This document shows, one piece after another, positions 1 to 9,689 of a stretch of DNA of 64,000 bases. The DNA comes from Nitrosomonas sp. Nm84 (lineage in GTDB: Bacteria > Pseudomonadota > Gammaproteobacteria > Burkholderiales > Nitrosomonadaceae), in the NCBI RefSeq assembly GCF_003201565.1, contig NZ_QJJP01000007.1, positions 1 through 64,000 on the forward strand, written 5' to 3'. The notes below the pieces were generated by a model, which saw only the letters and a list, made by a program, of their open reading frames with translations, was not told where the DNA came from and did not search any database. The first letter of the stretch is position 1. Each line of letters opens with the position of its first letter. The position numbers and the translations under genes are program-made.

Positions 1-161
1 TCAAACGGCTCCTGTCCTCCACCATGCGATAACTCCCGTTTGTACAAATTAGTGAGCTGCGGACGTAATTTCTCCCATTCAATCAAGACATCAATTTTCA
101 TCAGTACACTGTCTCGCTTCAATCGCTGTGCCAGTTCCAGTGTTCCAAAACTCATCTGCAT
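1..161 (-). CDS. IS5-family transposase, N-terminal part (cut by window edge)
   Basis: The reading frame starts at the ATG ending at 161 and remains open to position 1, giving about 53 residues. It begins MQMSFGTLELAQRL and continues with a segment resembling KIDVLIEWEKLRPQL, typical of the N-terminal helical region of IS5-type DDE transposases that precedes the catalytic domain. Catalytic residues lie outside the window. It probably catalyses cut-and-paste movement of the element whose end interrupts hpnN. Family assignment rests on recognition of the N-terminal pattern only. Confidence 0.6.
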   Translation of the reverse strand, partial: MQMSFGTLELAQRLKRDSVLMKIDVLIEWEKLRPQLTNLYKRELSHGGGQEPF

Positions 162-239
162 CTTTTGCCCCAACCGTCTAGTCTATTACCTTTATTTTAG
201 TCGGTTATTGCACTGACAGGGGAGGTTGTGCAGGAGTCT
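1..239 (-). mobile_element. IS5-family insertion sequence, left part only
   Basis: This is the end of an insertion sequence that runs off the left edge. It contains the start of a transposase gene (from 161 leftwards) and a leader of about 78 bp. The outer end is placed near 239, where the reading frame of the hpnN-like gene is abruptly lost and the minus strand reads GACTCCTGCACAAC. That resembles the GAGACCTTTGCA ends of the other IS5-type remnants in this window. The exact boundary and the target duplication cannot be fixed because the other end is outside the window. Confidence 0.6.
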
Positions 240-1713
240 TAGGGCTGCGACCGTAGCTACCAAAGCGGCAGCATAGGTTAATTTGTGCCACCTCAAAGAG
301 AACTCGAGTACTTTACCCACAGAACGCTTTGCAACCGATTTCGTTGGTTTCCGTTTCGGCAGATAACGTAGTAATGCGGGACCAATGGTAAGTGTAACCA
401 GCAGACTGACGATCATACCTGTGCCGGAAATGATTCCTAGCTCTGCCACTCCACTATAATCAGTCGGTATGAATGCATAAAAACCAATCGCGTTGGTGAT
501 CGTACACGCAGTCAATGCCGCCCCGGCATCGCCACCGGATATATGGATGGCATCGGTAGGTGGGAGGCGGTTCTCCAGAACCTCACGATACCGCAATAGA
601 AAATGGATAGCGAAGTCTGCTCCCAAGCCAATATACAATACCGCAAACGCGATAGAGATCACATTGAGGTGACCGACCACAGCAGTGGCAAATGCCGCGG
701 TTAGAGTAGCACCATCATCAGGCAAACCAGTACGTTCAGTATGAGTCCGCCGGCACGCATCGCAAAAAAAGTACGATGCCTACCATAATGAACGTGATTA
801 TCCCGGCATATTCCATGCCGCGCAGTGAGCTGTTGAATTCTTCATCAGCCAACGCCACCTCGCCGGTAATTCGTAGCCGGATCGGACCATCCTCTGTCAC
901 ACCGACGCTTTCTGCCGCTGCATGCAGGGCTGCGATAGATTGCTCAGCTGGAAATAATTGAGAATAATCAAGTCTTGGTTTGATTACGATCAACTCCTGG
1001 TATTTTTTCTTCTGCGATTCACCATTGAACATGGTTTGCCATGACAATGCTCTAGGCGAACCGTTAAACCGAGCATCCAGCGTTGCATTGACTCCATTCA
1101 GCACGGGCCGAAGTTCGAGGTTGCGCCCTTTATTCAATTCTTCTACTGCATCGGTGAGCACGTCAGCAAAGGCAGTCAAGGTAGGATCCCGGGTGATGCG
1201 AGTGATCAAAGGCTGTGCCGCTGCGAAACTGTCAGTAATGCGTTCAAGTTCCGGGATACTTTGGTAGAACAAGCCGTTGCGTGCAAAAAAATCATCTACT
1301 CTGGGTAAATAAACATCGTGAAAATTTTCGGCGTCCTCTTTTAGTCGCTTAGCCAAGCGCTCCGTTGTCAGGCGAACCTGTTCGGGTGTAGGCGCATCCA
1401 GTACGATGAGCAGCGTTTCGATGTCCTGCGAGAACGTTTTGTTGTAGTGCTTCAGGTTGACGCGAAATGGCAACTGCTCGGAGAGCATATCGGTGGTATC
1501 GGTATTCATACCCAGGTTGCGCGAAATATAGGTGCCGCTGACGATAGCAATGAGTAATGCCACTAACAGAACCCATAAAGCATATCGATAGGAAAAGATA
1601 GTCCAGTGCGCAAAAGCACCGTGAATGCGGCTATGTGAAGTTTCCACTATTGTTGTTATCCTGCGACAGAGAAGAGAAATCGGAATGATCAATAATTGCG
1701 CTGTTCTGGCCAA
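240..1713 (-). pseudogene. Hopanoid-associated RND/MMPL transporter HpnN, broken
   Basis: Two reading frames (1713-736 and 725-192) together encode the first half of an MMPL/RND-type membrane transporter of the HpnN kind, which shuttles hopanoids to the outer membrane. The first has an N-terminal membrane segment (about residues 45-62) followed by the large periplasmic domain. The second starts inside the transmembrane block (motif GLGADFAIHFLLRYR). The frame is lost twice: at a run of seven T in the coding strand near 764-770, where one more T would restore it, and again near 715. The C-terminal half is missing because an IS5-type end cuts the gene after the VATVAAL segment. HpnN is usually about 850-900 residues, so roughly 500 remain. 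It cannot make a working transporter. Confidence 0.8.
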
Positions 1714-1781
1714 GTGCAGCCCATAACCGGAGCGTATTAAAAAGGAATATTTTGCGGATTTGTTGCCGGAAAGCTTTTAAT

Positions 1782-2762
1782 TTACAGCGTAATGAGAGCC
1801 TTATAAAGGTTATAAAGGCTTATTGTGGTAATTAAAACGCCCACAAGTATCAATAAGGTGCGTGCGTGAAATTTCTTGCATAAATAAGCTGCAAAAGGTG
1901 CTGCAAATAGCCCGCCGAATACCAAACCCACAATCAATGGCCAGGTGTCCGTTTCCATTAATAAAGCAAAAACAGCCGCACTGGTTAATGTCAGAAAGAA
2001 TTCTGCAAAATTGACTGAACCAATCGTGGTACGTGGATCAGTACCTGTACCGACTAAAGTGGTTGTAACAATGGGACCCCAGCCGCCACCACCCGCTGCA
2101 TCCATGAATCCCCCAAAACATGCCAGTTTGCCTACATGCTTAGGGGCCTCTTTGCGAATACTTAGCTGACGGAAGGCTTTGCTAAGGATGTAAAGACCAA
2201 GCAATATCAGATAACCGGATATAAAGGGTTTGAACAATGCGCTATCGATGTGAGTGATTAATAGTGCGCCTAATATGCCTCCAAGCATTCCGGGTACCAG
2301 CAGACGGGTAAATAATTGTTTATTGACGTTACCGAATTTAGCATGAGCAATGCCTGAAACGCCGGTAGTGAAAATTTCAGCAATATGTACACTGGCACTG
2401 GCTGCGGCAGGACTTGCGCCGGATGCCAGTAAAAATGTGGTCGCAGTGACGCCATAGGCCATGCCTAGAGCACCGTCGATTACCTGTGCGAGAAAACCGA
2501 CGGCAACGGCACTCCAGAAAATTCTGCTATCGAGCGTACTATTGATAATCTGCCAGCTATCGCTCCATTCCTGTGCAAGAAAAAAACGGCCGATCAAAAA
2601 TGCAATGAGTAGAATTAAAACAATAACCGCAAACCAGACAGCAGCTCGTAAAAAAGGATGCGCATCCAGATGTGATACTGTGTCTTCAATAGGCGGCAAT
2701 CCTAATTGCTGATGTTCTTCATTGACCGGATTGGGAGTCAGGTCAAGATTGCGAATTTTCAT
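1782..2762 (-). CDS. TauE/SafE (TSUP) family membrane permease
   Basis: A 326-residue polytopic membrane protein of the sulfite exporter TauE/SafE family, which moves sulfur-containing or organic anions across the inner membrane. The family core starts near residue 83 (GFLAQVIDGALGMAYG, with the repeated glycine-rich membrane turns) and its second half repeats near residue 215 (GGFMDAAGGGGWGP). There is an N-terminal extension of about 80 residues with one extra hydrophobic helix (about 43-65). It stands alone between the broken hpnN and ybdD/cstA. The substrate cannot be read from the sequence. Confidence 0.85.
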   Translation of the reverse strand: MKIRNLDLTPNPVNEEHQQLGLPPIEDTVSHLDAHPFLRAAVWFAVIVLILLIAFLIGRFFLAQEWSDSWQIINSTLDSRIFWSAVAVGFLAQVIDGALGMAYGVTATTFLLASGASPAAASASVHIAEIFTTGVSGIAHAKFGNVNKQLFTRLLVPGMLGGILGALLITHIDSALFKPFISGYLILLGLYILSKAFRQLSIRKEAPKHVGKLACFGGFMDAAGGGGWGPIVTTTLVGTGTDPRTTIGSVNFAEFFLTLTSAAVFALLMETDTWPLIVGLVFGGLFAAPFAAYLCKKFHARTLLILVGVLITTISLYNLYKALITL

Positions 2763-2932
2763 AGGGCTATTTTTTTATTTAAAAACGTACGGCAATATAA
2801 CTAAACTTGAGAAAAATTTTAAATAATATTAGGTAATATGCTTATAACCAGTTAGTGGAGAAAAAACCGCAGCTAAAGATGAGAATCAAGCTCTCTCACT
2901 GTTTTTTACTGCGCGCTTCGATGTGAGACTTC

Positions 2933-3136
2933 CTAACAACAACGGCTGATTTTCCCATTGCCGCCATACCGCGCTTCCTGACGCTCGCGGAAAAATTCCT
3001 CATGAGACATCACGGGGCGATCAGGATGTGCATTTCTCATGTGCGCGACATAAGTGCTGTATTCCGGCACGCCGACCATCAATCGCATGCTTTGTGAGAG
3101 TTGACGCAGGGTTCGAGTAATTTTGTTGATCATCAT
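2933..3136 (-). CDS. YbdD/YjiX family small protein (CstA partner)
   Basis: A 67-residue soluble protein of the YbdD/YjiX (DUF466) family. It shows the family pattern of a short N-terminal amphipathic helix, then VPEYSTYVAHMRNAHPD and the MSHEEFFRERQEARYG block. These proteins are encoded directly after CstA/YjiY-type transporters, as here: its start lies 15 bp downstream of the cstA stop on the same strand, so the two are almost certainly one transcript. The biochemical role is unknown. It is thought to assist the transporter. Confidence 0.85.
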   Translation of the reverse strand: MMINKITRTLRQLSQSMRLMVGVPEYSTYVAHMRNAHPDRPVMSHEEFFRERQEARYGGNGKISRCC

Positions 3137-3151
3137 TCGTTTCTCCAGTGT

Positions 3152-5224
3152 TTATTTCTCAGTAGTTGCATAAACAGGTGATAATTCAAAGGGCGCTTCT
3201 TTGGTAGTTGGGTGGTTGGCGACACGCGCTTGCAACACAGTTTTGATTCCAAAAAACAGCATACTGATGAGCACCGCCATAAAAAGGCCAGCCAGTGATG
3301 CGTTTACATAATCATTGAAAATAACCTGCTGCATTTGCTCGATCGATTTGGCGGGCGCCAGCACGATACCTTCCGCGACTGAATCCCGGTATTTATCGGC
3401 ATGCGCCAGAAAACCGATGCGCGGATTAGCGTCAAAAATCTTTTGCCACGCGGCGGTCAATGTGCACACACAAACCCACGTCACCGGGATAATAGTTACC
3501 CAGGCAAAACGATCAAGCTTCATTTTAAACAGCACGCAGGTACACAAAATCAGCGCAATACCCGCCAACATCTGATTGGAAATGCCGAACAACGGCCACA
3601 GCGTATTAATACCGCCTAATGGATCAACGACACCCTGGTAGAGAAAATACCCCCAGCCGGCGACGCAGATGCCGGTGGCGATCAGGCTGGCAACCAACGA
3701 ATCGGTACGCTTCATCGCAGGGATGAACGAGCCCAGCAAATCCTGCAACATAAAACGTCCGGCGCGGGTTCCGGCATCCACGGCAGTCAGGATAAACAGT
3801 GCCTCAAACAGAATCGCAAAGTGATACCAGAAAGCCATCATCGCGGTACCGCCGACAACTTCCGACAAAATCTGCGCCATACCAACGGCCAGCGTCGGGG
3901 CGCCACCGGTTCGTGAAATGATATTATGTTCGCCGACATTCTGTGCGGTTTGAGTAATCATCTCGGGCGTGACATAAAACCCCCACTGCGCGATGGTTTG
4001 TGCAGCCGATTCCGCCGTAGTGCCGATGATTGCCGCTGGACTATTCATCGCAAAGTAGATTCCCGGCTCCAACGTTGCTGCAGCAACCAAGGCCATGATG
4101 GCGACAAACGACTCCATCAGCATCGCGCCATAGCCGATAAAACGCGCATCGGTTTCCGTCTGAATCATCTTCGGCGTGGTACCGGAAGCGATCAATGAAT
4201 GAAAACCGGATATCGCACCACAAGCGATCGTGATAAACAGAAAAGGAAAAAGGCTACCCGACCACACCGGGCCGGAACCATCGACAAATTGCGTAAAAGC
4301 TGGCATTTTCAGTTGCGGTGAAATAACGATGACACCAATCGCTAACCCAACAATGGTGCCGATCTTCAGGAAAGTGGATAAATAATCGCGCGGCGCCAGT
4401 AATAGCCAGACCGGCAAGACGGAAGCAATAAACCCGTAGGCAATCAGCGCCCACGTCAATTGCTCGCCTGTCAGCGTAAAAATCGCGGCCAGCGCAGGAT
4501 CTTCCTGTACGTATTGTCCGGCAACAATCGACAGCATCAATAAAACAAAGCCGATAAGTGAAACTTCACCAATCGCGCATGGACGAAGATAGCGCACATA
4601 AACCCCCATAAACAAAGCGATGGGGATGGTAGCAGCCACCGTAAAGGTTCCCCACGGGGATTCGGCCAGCGCTTTGACCACGATCAAAGCCAACACCGCG
4701 AGCAAGATCAGCATGATAAAAAATGCACCAAACATCGCAATCATGCCGGGTACCTGTCCAAGCTCCGACTTGATCAAGTCACCCAGCGAGCGGCCATCGC
4801 GCCGGGTCGACACAAACAATACAATGAAATCCTGCACCGCCCCGGCAAATACCACGCCGGCCAACAGCCACAACATGCCAGGCATGTAACCCATCTGCGC
4901 CGCCAGGATCGGCCCTACCAACGGCCCCGCTCCGGCAATCGCCGCAAAATGATGACCAAACAACACATATTTGTTGGTCGGCACATGATCCAGACCATCA
5001 TTATGCTTGTAAGCCGGCGTCATACGCGTGGCATCCAGTTTTAGCACGCGGTTTGCAATAAACAGACTGTAAAAGCGAAAAGCGATGATATACACGCATA
5101 CCGCTGCGATGACGATCCAGATCGCACCGATGGATTCACCGCGATTAAGTGCGATCACGGCAAAAGCGGATGCGCCGGAGAGAGAAACTAGTAACCAGCC
5201 GAGTTTATGGATTAGATTATTCAT
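3152..5224 (-). CDS. cstA: Carbon starvation protein CstA family transporter
   Basis: A 690-residue inner-membrane protein with about 16-18 hydrophobic segments belonging to the CstA family. Members take up pyruvate and, by some reports, peptides. Recognisable signatures are NKYVLFGHHFAAIAGAGPLV near residue 83, GAVQDFIVLFVSTRRDG near 128 and the GISNQMLAG block near 550. The length matches E. coli CstA. It is followed immediately by ybdD, the usual arrangement. In an autotrophic background it may retrieve small organic acids. That physiological reading is inference. Confidence 0.92.
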   Translation of the reverse strand: MNNLIHKLGWLLVSLSGASAFAVIALNRGESIGAIWIVIAAVCVYIIAFRFYSLFIANRVLKLDATRMTPAYKHNDGLDHVPTNKYVLFGHHFAAIAGAGPLVGPILAAQMGYMPGMLWLLAGVVFAGAVQDFIVLFVSTRRDGRSLGDLIKSELGQVPGMIAMFGAFFIMLILLAVLALIVVKALAESPWGTFTVAATIPIALFMGVYVRYLRPCAIGEVSLIGFVLLMLSIVAGQYVQEDPALAAIFTLTGEQLTWALIAYGFIASVLPVWLLLAPRDYLSTFLKIGTIVGLAIGVIVISPQLKMPAFTQFVDGSGPVWSGSLFPFLFITIACGAISGFHSLIASGTTPKMIQTETDARFIGYGAMLMESFVAIMALVAAATLEPGIYFAMNSPAAIIGTTAESAAQTIAQWGFYVTPEMITQTAQNVGEHNIISRTGGAPTLAVGMAQILSEVVGGTAMMAFWYHFAILFEALFILTAVDAGTRAGRFMLQDLLGSFIPAMKRTDSLVASLIATGICVAGWGYFLYQGVVDPLGGINTLWPLFGISNQMLAGIALILCTCVLFKMKLDRFAWVTIIPVTWVCVCTLTAAWQKIFDANPRIGFLAHADKYRDSVAEGIVLAPAKSIEQMQQVIFNDYVNASLAGLFMAVLISMLFFGIKTVLQARVANHPTTKEAPFELSPVYATTEK

Positions 5225-5311
5225 TTATTTTCCAGGAGGAAGGAGAGAAGTTACGAAAAATGTCAGAATTGTAATAGGGTATCCGCACCATTGCGTAATC
5301 TCGTTAACCAG

Positions 5312-6694
5312 TTATACCACCCAAAAATAACAAACCAGCGTAATCACTGCAACGCCGATAAAATTCAGTGTTAATCCTTCTCGTGCCATGTGGGCGATGG
5401 TGACATGACCGCTGCCGAAAACGATGGCGTTGGGTGCTGTTGCGACAGGCAGCATAAATGCGCAACTGGCACTCATCGCGGCGGGTACCATCAGCAAGCT
5501 GGGCTCGATGTCTGCTGCAAGCGCTGCGGGTGCCAGTATCGGCATCAATAAAATGGTTGTTGCAGTATTACTGGTAGTCTCAGTCAAGAAAGTTACCATC
5601 AACGTAATCAGCGCGATAATAATCAGCGGGTGTAAGCCGGCAAGAACAGCCAATTGCTTGCCGATGAAGCTAGAAAGGCCGGATTCGACGAAAGCTTGTG
5701 CGATGGCAATTCCTGCAGCAAATAAAATCAGAATACCCCAGGGTATTTTTTCAGCGGTTTTCCAATCGAGCAGCTTACCGCCGCAGCCGTTAGGGACCAA
5801 AAACATCGCCACGACAGCGATCAATGCCACGATCGCATCGTTGGCCCCTTTGAGATCAAACCAGGTGCTCCAGCCACCGAAAGGTTCCTGGCGTGTAATC
5901 CAGGCTAATGCGGTTATGCCGAAGATGATCAACACGCGTTGTTCTTCCGGTCGCCAATCACCTACCGGTGGGATTACCAGCTCCCCGCGATAATTCAGCT
6001 TGCGTGTCAGCCACAGTCCGGCGAGTGGTATAAAAAGGAAAACGACCGGCAATCCCCAACTCATCCACTGCGTAAAACTGATTGTTGTGCCGGTAAATTT
6101 TTCATACTGCTGCATGAATACTAGATTAGGCGGCGATCCAATGGGCGTGCCCAAACCGCCAATACTGCTGCTATAAGCGATTGCTAATAACAGTGGAACG
6201 GCTAATTTCTTATCAGGGCTTTGTGCAATCACTGCCAACGCAATCGGTAGCATCATCAATGTCGTCGCGGTATTGGATATCCACATGCTGAGTGCCACAG
6301 TCGCAATCATAAAACTCAGCACGATGCGGCGGCTGCTGGTTCCCCCTACCAGATTGATCATCCCCAATGCGATACGGTGATGTGCACCGGAACGTTCCAT
6401 CGCCGCGGAGAGGATGAATCCGCCGAGCATCAATAGAATCATTTCGTTGCCATAAGCTGCCGCTATTTTTTCCTGCGGTAAAACACCGACAAGCGGAAGA
6501 ATCGTTAATGGAATGATGGCCGTGGCAGGAATCGGGATAGGCTCAAATATCCACCATACAACACATAGAATCGCTACGGCAGCGGTCCAGCAAGCTTGCA
6601 TTTCCCAACTGGATTGGTTCATGCCATATGCAATTGCGATTGCAAGCAGAGGGCCGGCGATCAAGGCCCACTGCCGATTGGGGGTGATGGTCAT
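5312..6694 (-). CDS. DASS (SLC13) family anion transporter
   Basis: A 460-residue membrane protein of the divalent anion:sodium symporter family, which carries dicarboxylates, sulfate or phosphate with sodium. Evidence includes the repeated SNT-type loops: ISNTATTLMMLPIA near residue 139 and TSNTATTILLMPIL near 370. The segment YSSSIGGLGTPIGSPPN near 175 and the C-terminal block MLPVATAPNAIVFGSGHV near 415 are also typical of the family. Length is normal. It is transcribed in the same direction as cstA with an 87-bp gap. The substrate is not determined by sequence alone. Confidence 0.88.
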   Translation of the reverse strand: MTITPNRQWALIAGPLLAIAIAYGMNQSSWEMQACWTAAVAILCVVWWIFEPIPIPATAIIPLTILPLVGVLPQEKIAAAYGNEMILLMLGGFILSAAMERSGAHHRIALGMINLVGGTSSRRIVLSFMIATVALSMWISNTATTLMMLPIALAVIAQSPDKKLAVPLLLAIAYSSSIGGLGTPIGSPPNLVFMQQYEKFTGTTISFTQWMSWGLPVVFLFIPLAGLWLTRKLNYRGELVIPPVGDWRPEEQRVLIIFGITALAWITRQEPFGGWSTWFDLKGANDAIVALIAVVAMFLVPNGCGGKLLDWKTAEKIPWGILILFAAGIAIAQAFVESGLSSFIGKQLAVLAGLHPLIIIALITLMVTFLTETTSNTATTILLMPILAPAALAADIEPSLLMVPAAMSASCAFMLPVATAPNAIVFGSGHVTIAHMAREGLTLNFIGVAVITLVCYFWVV

Positions 6695-7347
6695 GAAATG
6701 ATTAAGGTTAAGGGGTAGAAAACAGTAACGGGAGACCCTGCAAAAAAGAACCTAGCTTCTTTTTCTTTCCGCATCATGCCGGAGCGCAATTAGCACGTCA
6801 ATCAATGTATACGAGTACAACATCATTGGATGCACCTTTTCTCACAGCGAATATAAAGGCAGCGTTCTTAAAATTTATATCAGCAGAGACATTGCAGGAC
6901 ACATGATTTTATCTGAAGCGCCTTCAGTTTGGATTGTAGACCATGGCGTGTAAGGTCGATCAGTTGATCGATTCGGACTGAGGAAGTTTTCTTTGCTTGT
7001 GCGGTGGGTGACATCAAATTCAGAGAAATTCATGCGCAACATTTCAATACCGTTTTTTAAAAAGTAACCGCAGCATCGGGATATTGCCCCGGAATTGTAA
7101 CCGTGTAGAGGACTCAGTATTTTTAATCCGAATTCTAAAAAATAGCGTTTTGCAAAAGTCCATCCAGTGTTATATGTCTCGGAAAAGATGGCGTAATGAG
7201 CTTTGATTTGTTAGATTACAGAGCCTGTTCTGCTCTGAGAGGAGCTGCATTTGTTCTATTGTGTATTAGGTTAACTATCAATTGAGCTATCCAGCTCCTT
7301 GAACGCAGAATGGAATCTAATACAACATTTTTGAAAGGGAAAAATCC
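6695..7347. other. Intergenic region between the DASS transporter and a frameshifted secreted-protein gene
   Basis: About 650 bp with no intact gene. It holds the IS5-type transposase fragment at 6955-7033 and presumably promoters for the leftward DASS gene and the rightward pseudogene at 7348. I see no RNA gene or clear terminator here. Confidence 0.5.
6955..7033 (-). pseudogene. IS5-family transposase fragment (N-terminus only)
   Basis: Read from the ATG ending at 7033, the minus strand gives MNFSEFDVTHRTSKENFL. This is a degraded copy of the transposase start at 8911 (MNFSELDVIRRTRKGNFL). The DNA also shares the stretch AATCGATCAACTGATCGA. Homology fades beyond about 6955. A possible terminal repeat (GGACTTTTGCAAAACG on the minus strand) lies near 7143-7158. 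This is a decayed insertion-sequence relic. Confidence 0.6.
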
Positions 7348-7576
7348 ATGAAAAATCATTCTCAACTGAGAATGCTGCTACTTCTTGTCATGCTCCTATT
7401 CGCCGCGAGTTTTTTCTTGGTGAAGCCAAGTTTTGCTTCTATCTATAGGTACAATAACAAAATCTAATTTATCTGGAGCTTGGCAAATAACACTGACAGG
7501 AAATACTGGATGCGATTTAGTGAGTATGCTTGTCAATGTCACACTTGACGCAACTGGCACAGGTACCATGCTGTGA
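7348..7576 (+). pseudogene. Secreted protein gene broken by a 4-bp duplication
   Basis: An ATG at 7348, preceded by GAAAGGGAAAAATCC, starts a clear signal peptide (a hydrophobic run of about 18 residues, then PSFAS). The frame stops soon after at IYRYNNKI. Removing one CTAT unit from TTCTATCTATAGG restores the frame into GTITKSNLSGAWQITLTG and on to a TGA at 7576, about 74 residues in all. The second part has the serine/threonine/glycine-rich look of a small secreted beta protein. Whether 7576 is the native end or another break is unclear. The family is not recognised. Confidence 0.6.
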
Positions 7577-7710
7577 AGCAAGAAATGGTAACAAGAAGCA
7601 GTATACAAAAGAATTTAAAACGACCATAAATCAATTTCGAAGAGATTAAATGATTTGCTACAGCTAAGCAGAAGACTCTCAATGACCATCGTATAAGTCA
7701 AATCTCTGGA

Positions 7711-7733
7711 AGTCCCCGACAAAGCCGGGGGCT
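7711..7733. terminator. GC-rich hairpin downstream of csbD
   Basis: AGTCCCCG and CGGGGGCT form an eight-pair stem (one G-T pair) around a 7-base loop, 15 bp past the stop of the leftward csbD-like gene. No strong T-run follows on either strand, so it may be a weak terminator or a dispersed hairpin rather than a canonical intrinsic terminator. Confidence 0.4.
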
Positions 7734-7747
7734 TACTCACTGAGTTA

Positions 7748-7948
7748 TTATTTCCATTTACCAGAGAAATCGTCAACTTGCTTCTCAGCTTCTTCTTTTG
7801 CTATTCCATATCTTTCTTGGATCCTGCCAACTAATTCCTCACGTTTTCCTTCTATTATATCTAAATCATCATTAGTCAATTTGCCCCATTGTTGCTGTGC
7901 CTGACCCTTGATTTGTGTCCAGTTACCTTTGATTTGATCCCAATTCAT
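7748..7948 (-). CDS. CsbD-like stress protein
   Basis: A 66-residue hydrophilic protein of the CsbD family, starting MNWDQIKGNWTQIKGQAQQQ and containing the family's GKREELVGRIQERYG segment. The start at 7948 is chosen because GAAAGGAAAA stands about 8 bases upstream. A longer reading frame to 7966 lacks such a site. CsbD-type proteins are abundant under general stress, phosphate limitation or osmotic stress in many bacteria. The molecular function is unknown. It is monocistronic here. Confidence 0.88.
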   Translation of the reverse strand: MNWDQIKGNWTQIKGQAQQQWGKLTNDDLDIIEGKREELVGRIQERYGIAKEEAEKQVDDFSGKWK

Positions 7949-7966
7949 AATGAGTTTTCCTTTCAA

Positions 7967-8351
7967 AATTTATAAATTAATGAAAATAGTCAGACATTAT
8001 TAAACTAACTTTATCTAAATGCTGACATGTTTGAATAATGGCGAAAAAATATAATCTCGTCGGTACGTTTGCGAACATAGCGCTCTTTAGCAAGAGCGGC
8101 GTCGCAAAATTATCTGAACTCATGGAAAGGAAAACGCATGAATTTAGTAACAAAACAGTAACAGGAATAATTGAATTGATGTCTCCGTTGGAATATAGTG
8201 GGATAAATTAATTCTTAAGAATGTACCCTTCCGAACAGACGACAATTTTCTTTCATATATGATTACTTACAAAGATCTTCATGAAGATAAAAAATGAAAT
8301 CTTTTTGATAAGTTTTAATATCATTAATTTTACAAAGTGAGCATATATAAA
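7967..8351. other. Intergenic region between csbD and a small envelope protein gene
   Basis: About 385 AT-rich bases with divergent genes on either side, so it should contain both promoters. I see no coding frame with a credible start and no structured RNA. Confidence 0.4.
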
Positions 8352-8645
8352 ATGAATAAATTAAAGAAAATTTCTGTAGCAACAATCGCTAGTGTATTAA
8401 TTATATTTGCAGGTGTAGCTTGTTCTGCTAGCGATAGGGCTGAAAAGGAAGCTGATCGACTGGAAGATAGAGCAGATCAAATTCGAAAAGAGGACAAAGA
8501 AAATAGAAAAGCAACTGAGAAAGCTGGCGAAGCAATAGCCGATCAAAAGGAAGAAGAAGCTAAACAATTAAGAAAAGCTGCTGAAGATAAGGCTGATAGA
8601 ATGGAAGATGATGCCGATAGAGTTAGAAAAGCCACCGATAGATAA
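8352..8645 (+). CDS. Small highly charged envelope protein, probable lipoprotein
   Basis: A 97-residue protein starting MNKLKKISVATIAS. It has a hydrophobic signal segment ending FAGVAC, a plausible but imperfect lipobox (glycine at -3), with cysteine near residue 24. The rest is an almost uninterrupted charged helix rich in Lys, Glu, Asp, Ala and Arg with heptad-like spacing, e.g. repeated ADRLEDRAD and ADRMEDDAD motifs. The start at 8352 is preferred to the GTG at 8337 because it sits directly before the signal peptide. It resembles small coiled-coil stress proteins of the periplasm. No named family is recognised. The gene is followed at once by a repeat containing a terminator. Confidence 0.7.
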   Translation: MNKLKKISVATIASVLIIFAGVACSASDRAEKEADRLEDRADQIRKEDKENRKATEKAGEAIADQKEEEAKQLRKAAEDKADRMEDDADRVRKATDR

Positions 8646-8662
8646 TTTTAGACTCTGGTGAC

Positions 8663-8827
8663 ATAAGCATAATGATTAGGCTGTCTCTTGAGGGGATTTT
8701 CACCCAAGCCTCTCTTACTTATAATATATTCAAAGCTTACCGTAGAAATACGGTGAGCTTTTTTGTTGCCTTATCACTCCCCTCAATGGCCCCAAAGCAA
8801 GAAGGATTCTGCGAAGAATAACTATCT
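8663..8827 (+). repeat. 165-bp dispersed repeat, copy 1
   Basis: This stretch is about 80% identical to 26769-26934. Both copies lie just downstream of a plus-strand gene and contain an upstream hairpin, TATAATATATTCAAAGC, an intrinsic terminator hairpin and the conserved tail GATTCTGCGAAGAATAACTA. Both end at the same point (CTATCT), next to an IS5-type end. Confidence 0.8.
8733..8764 (+). terminator. Intrinsic terminator inside repeat copy 1
   Basis: AAGCTTACCGTA and TACGGTGAGCTT pair into a 12-bp stem with a GAAA loop, followed by TTTT. It should end transcription of the small envelope protein gene. Confidence 0.8.
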
Positions 8828-9642
8828 GAGACCTTTGCACGGTCAGAGTCAGTTTCAGGTGCGATTGATGATATGATAATGTTTATAATCATATTGTTGA
8901 GTTAATGAATATGAATTTTTCAGAACTTGATGTCATCCGCCGCACTCGTAAAGGAAACTTTCTCAATCAAATCGATCAACTGATCGATTGGGCACCGATA
9001 GAAAAAGCAATCGCCCGGCATTATGCACCTGCATCAGATGCCGTAGGCCGTCCGGCCTATCCGGGATTACTGCTATTCAAAATGCTATTAGCAGGAATCT
9101 GGCATGGTGGTCTGAGCGATGAAGCGTTAGAAGACATGGCTAACTCGAATCTGCACGTCATGCGCTTTTTGGGTTTGTATCTGGAAGACGACGTGCCGGA
9201 TCATTCGGTATTATCGCGTTTCAGAACCCGACTGACCGCAGCTGGCGCATGGGATGGATTGCTGGCGATAATCATAAGCAGATACAAACGTACGGCGTCA
9301 TGGTAACCCAGGGATGTCATGTGGATGCGAGCATCACACACAGTCCGCAAGCCTAAGAACAAGCCGTCCTATGAAGTGATTAACGGCCGCGAAGACCGGG
9401 ACGATGAAGCAGATGCCCAAGCGGCCATGCGCGTGATCGATTGGAGTGGATGGATTGATTCAACAATTGAAGGCTGCTGGATGCAATCGGATATGTCTCA
9501 TCGGCAGAATTTGAAAAGGCGTATTATCGCCAACAGGAAGAGTCAGCTGATGCGGTTTAACTCAAGAAAACATGTCTCCAGAAATGCCGGAGCGATTCAA
9601 CAGAAAAATTCTCGAGGATGTGAATATGCCATTGATATATAA
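8828..9642 (+). pseudogene. IS5-family transposase, frameshifted remnant with its left end
   Basis: A terminal repeat GAGACCTTTGCAC starts at 8828. The transposase starts at 8905 and reads 133 residues with the IS5-type N-terminus (FSELDVIRRTRKGNFLNQID) and the VPDHSVLSRFRTRL segment. The frame breaks near 9280 (the IINKQIQTYGVMVTQG region) and again near 9352. Coding similarity then resumes as KPKNKPSYEVINGR and continues in fragments to about 9642. The catalytic C-terminal half is missing or scrambled, so the element is dead. Confidence 0.75.
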
Positions 9643-9689
9643 ATATAATTATTGGGGTTCGGGTGTTGCTGAGATGACTTGGGATATCG

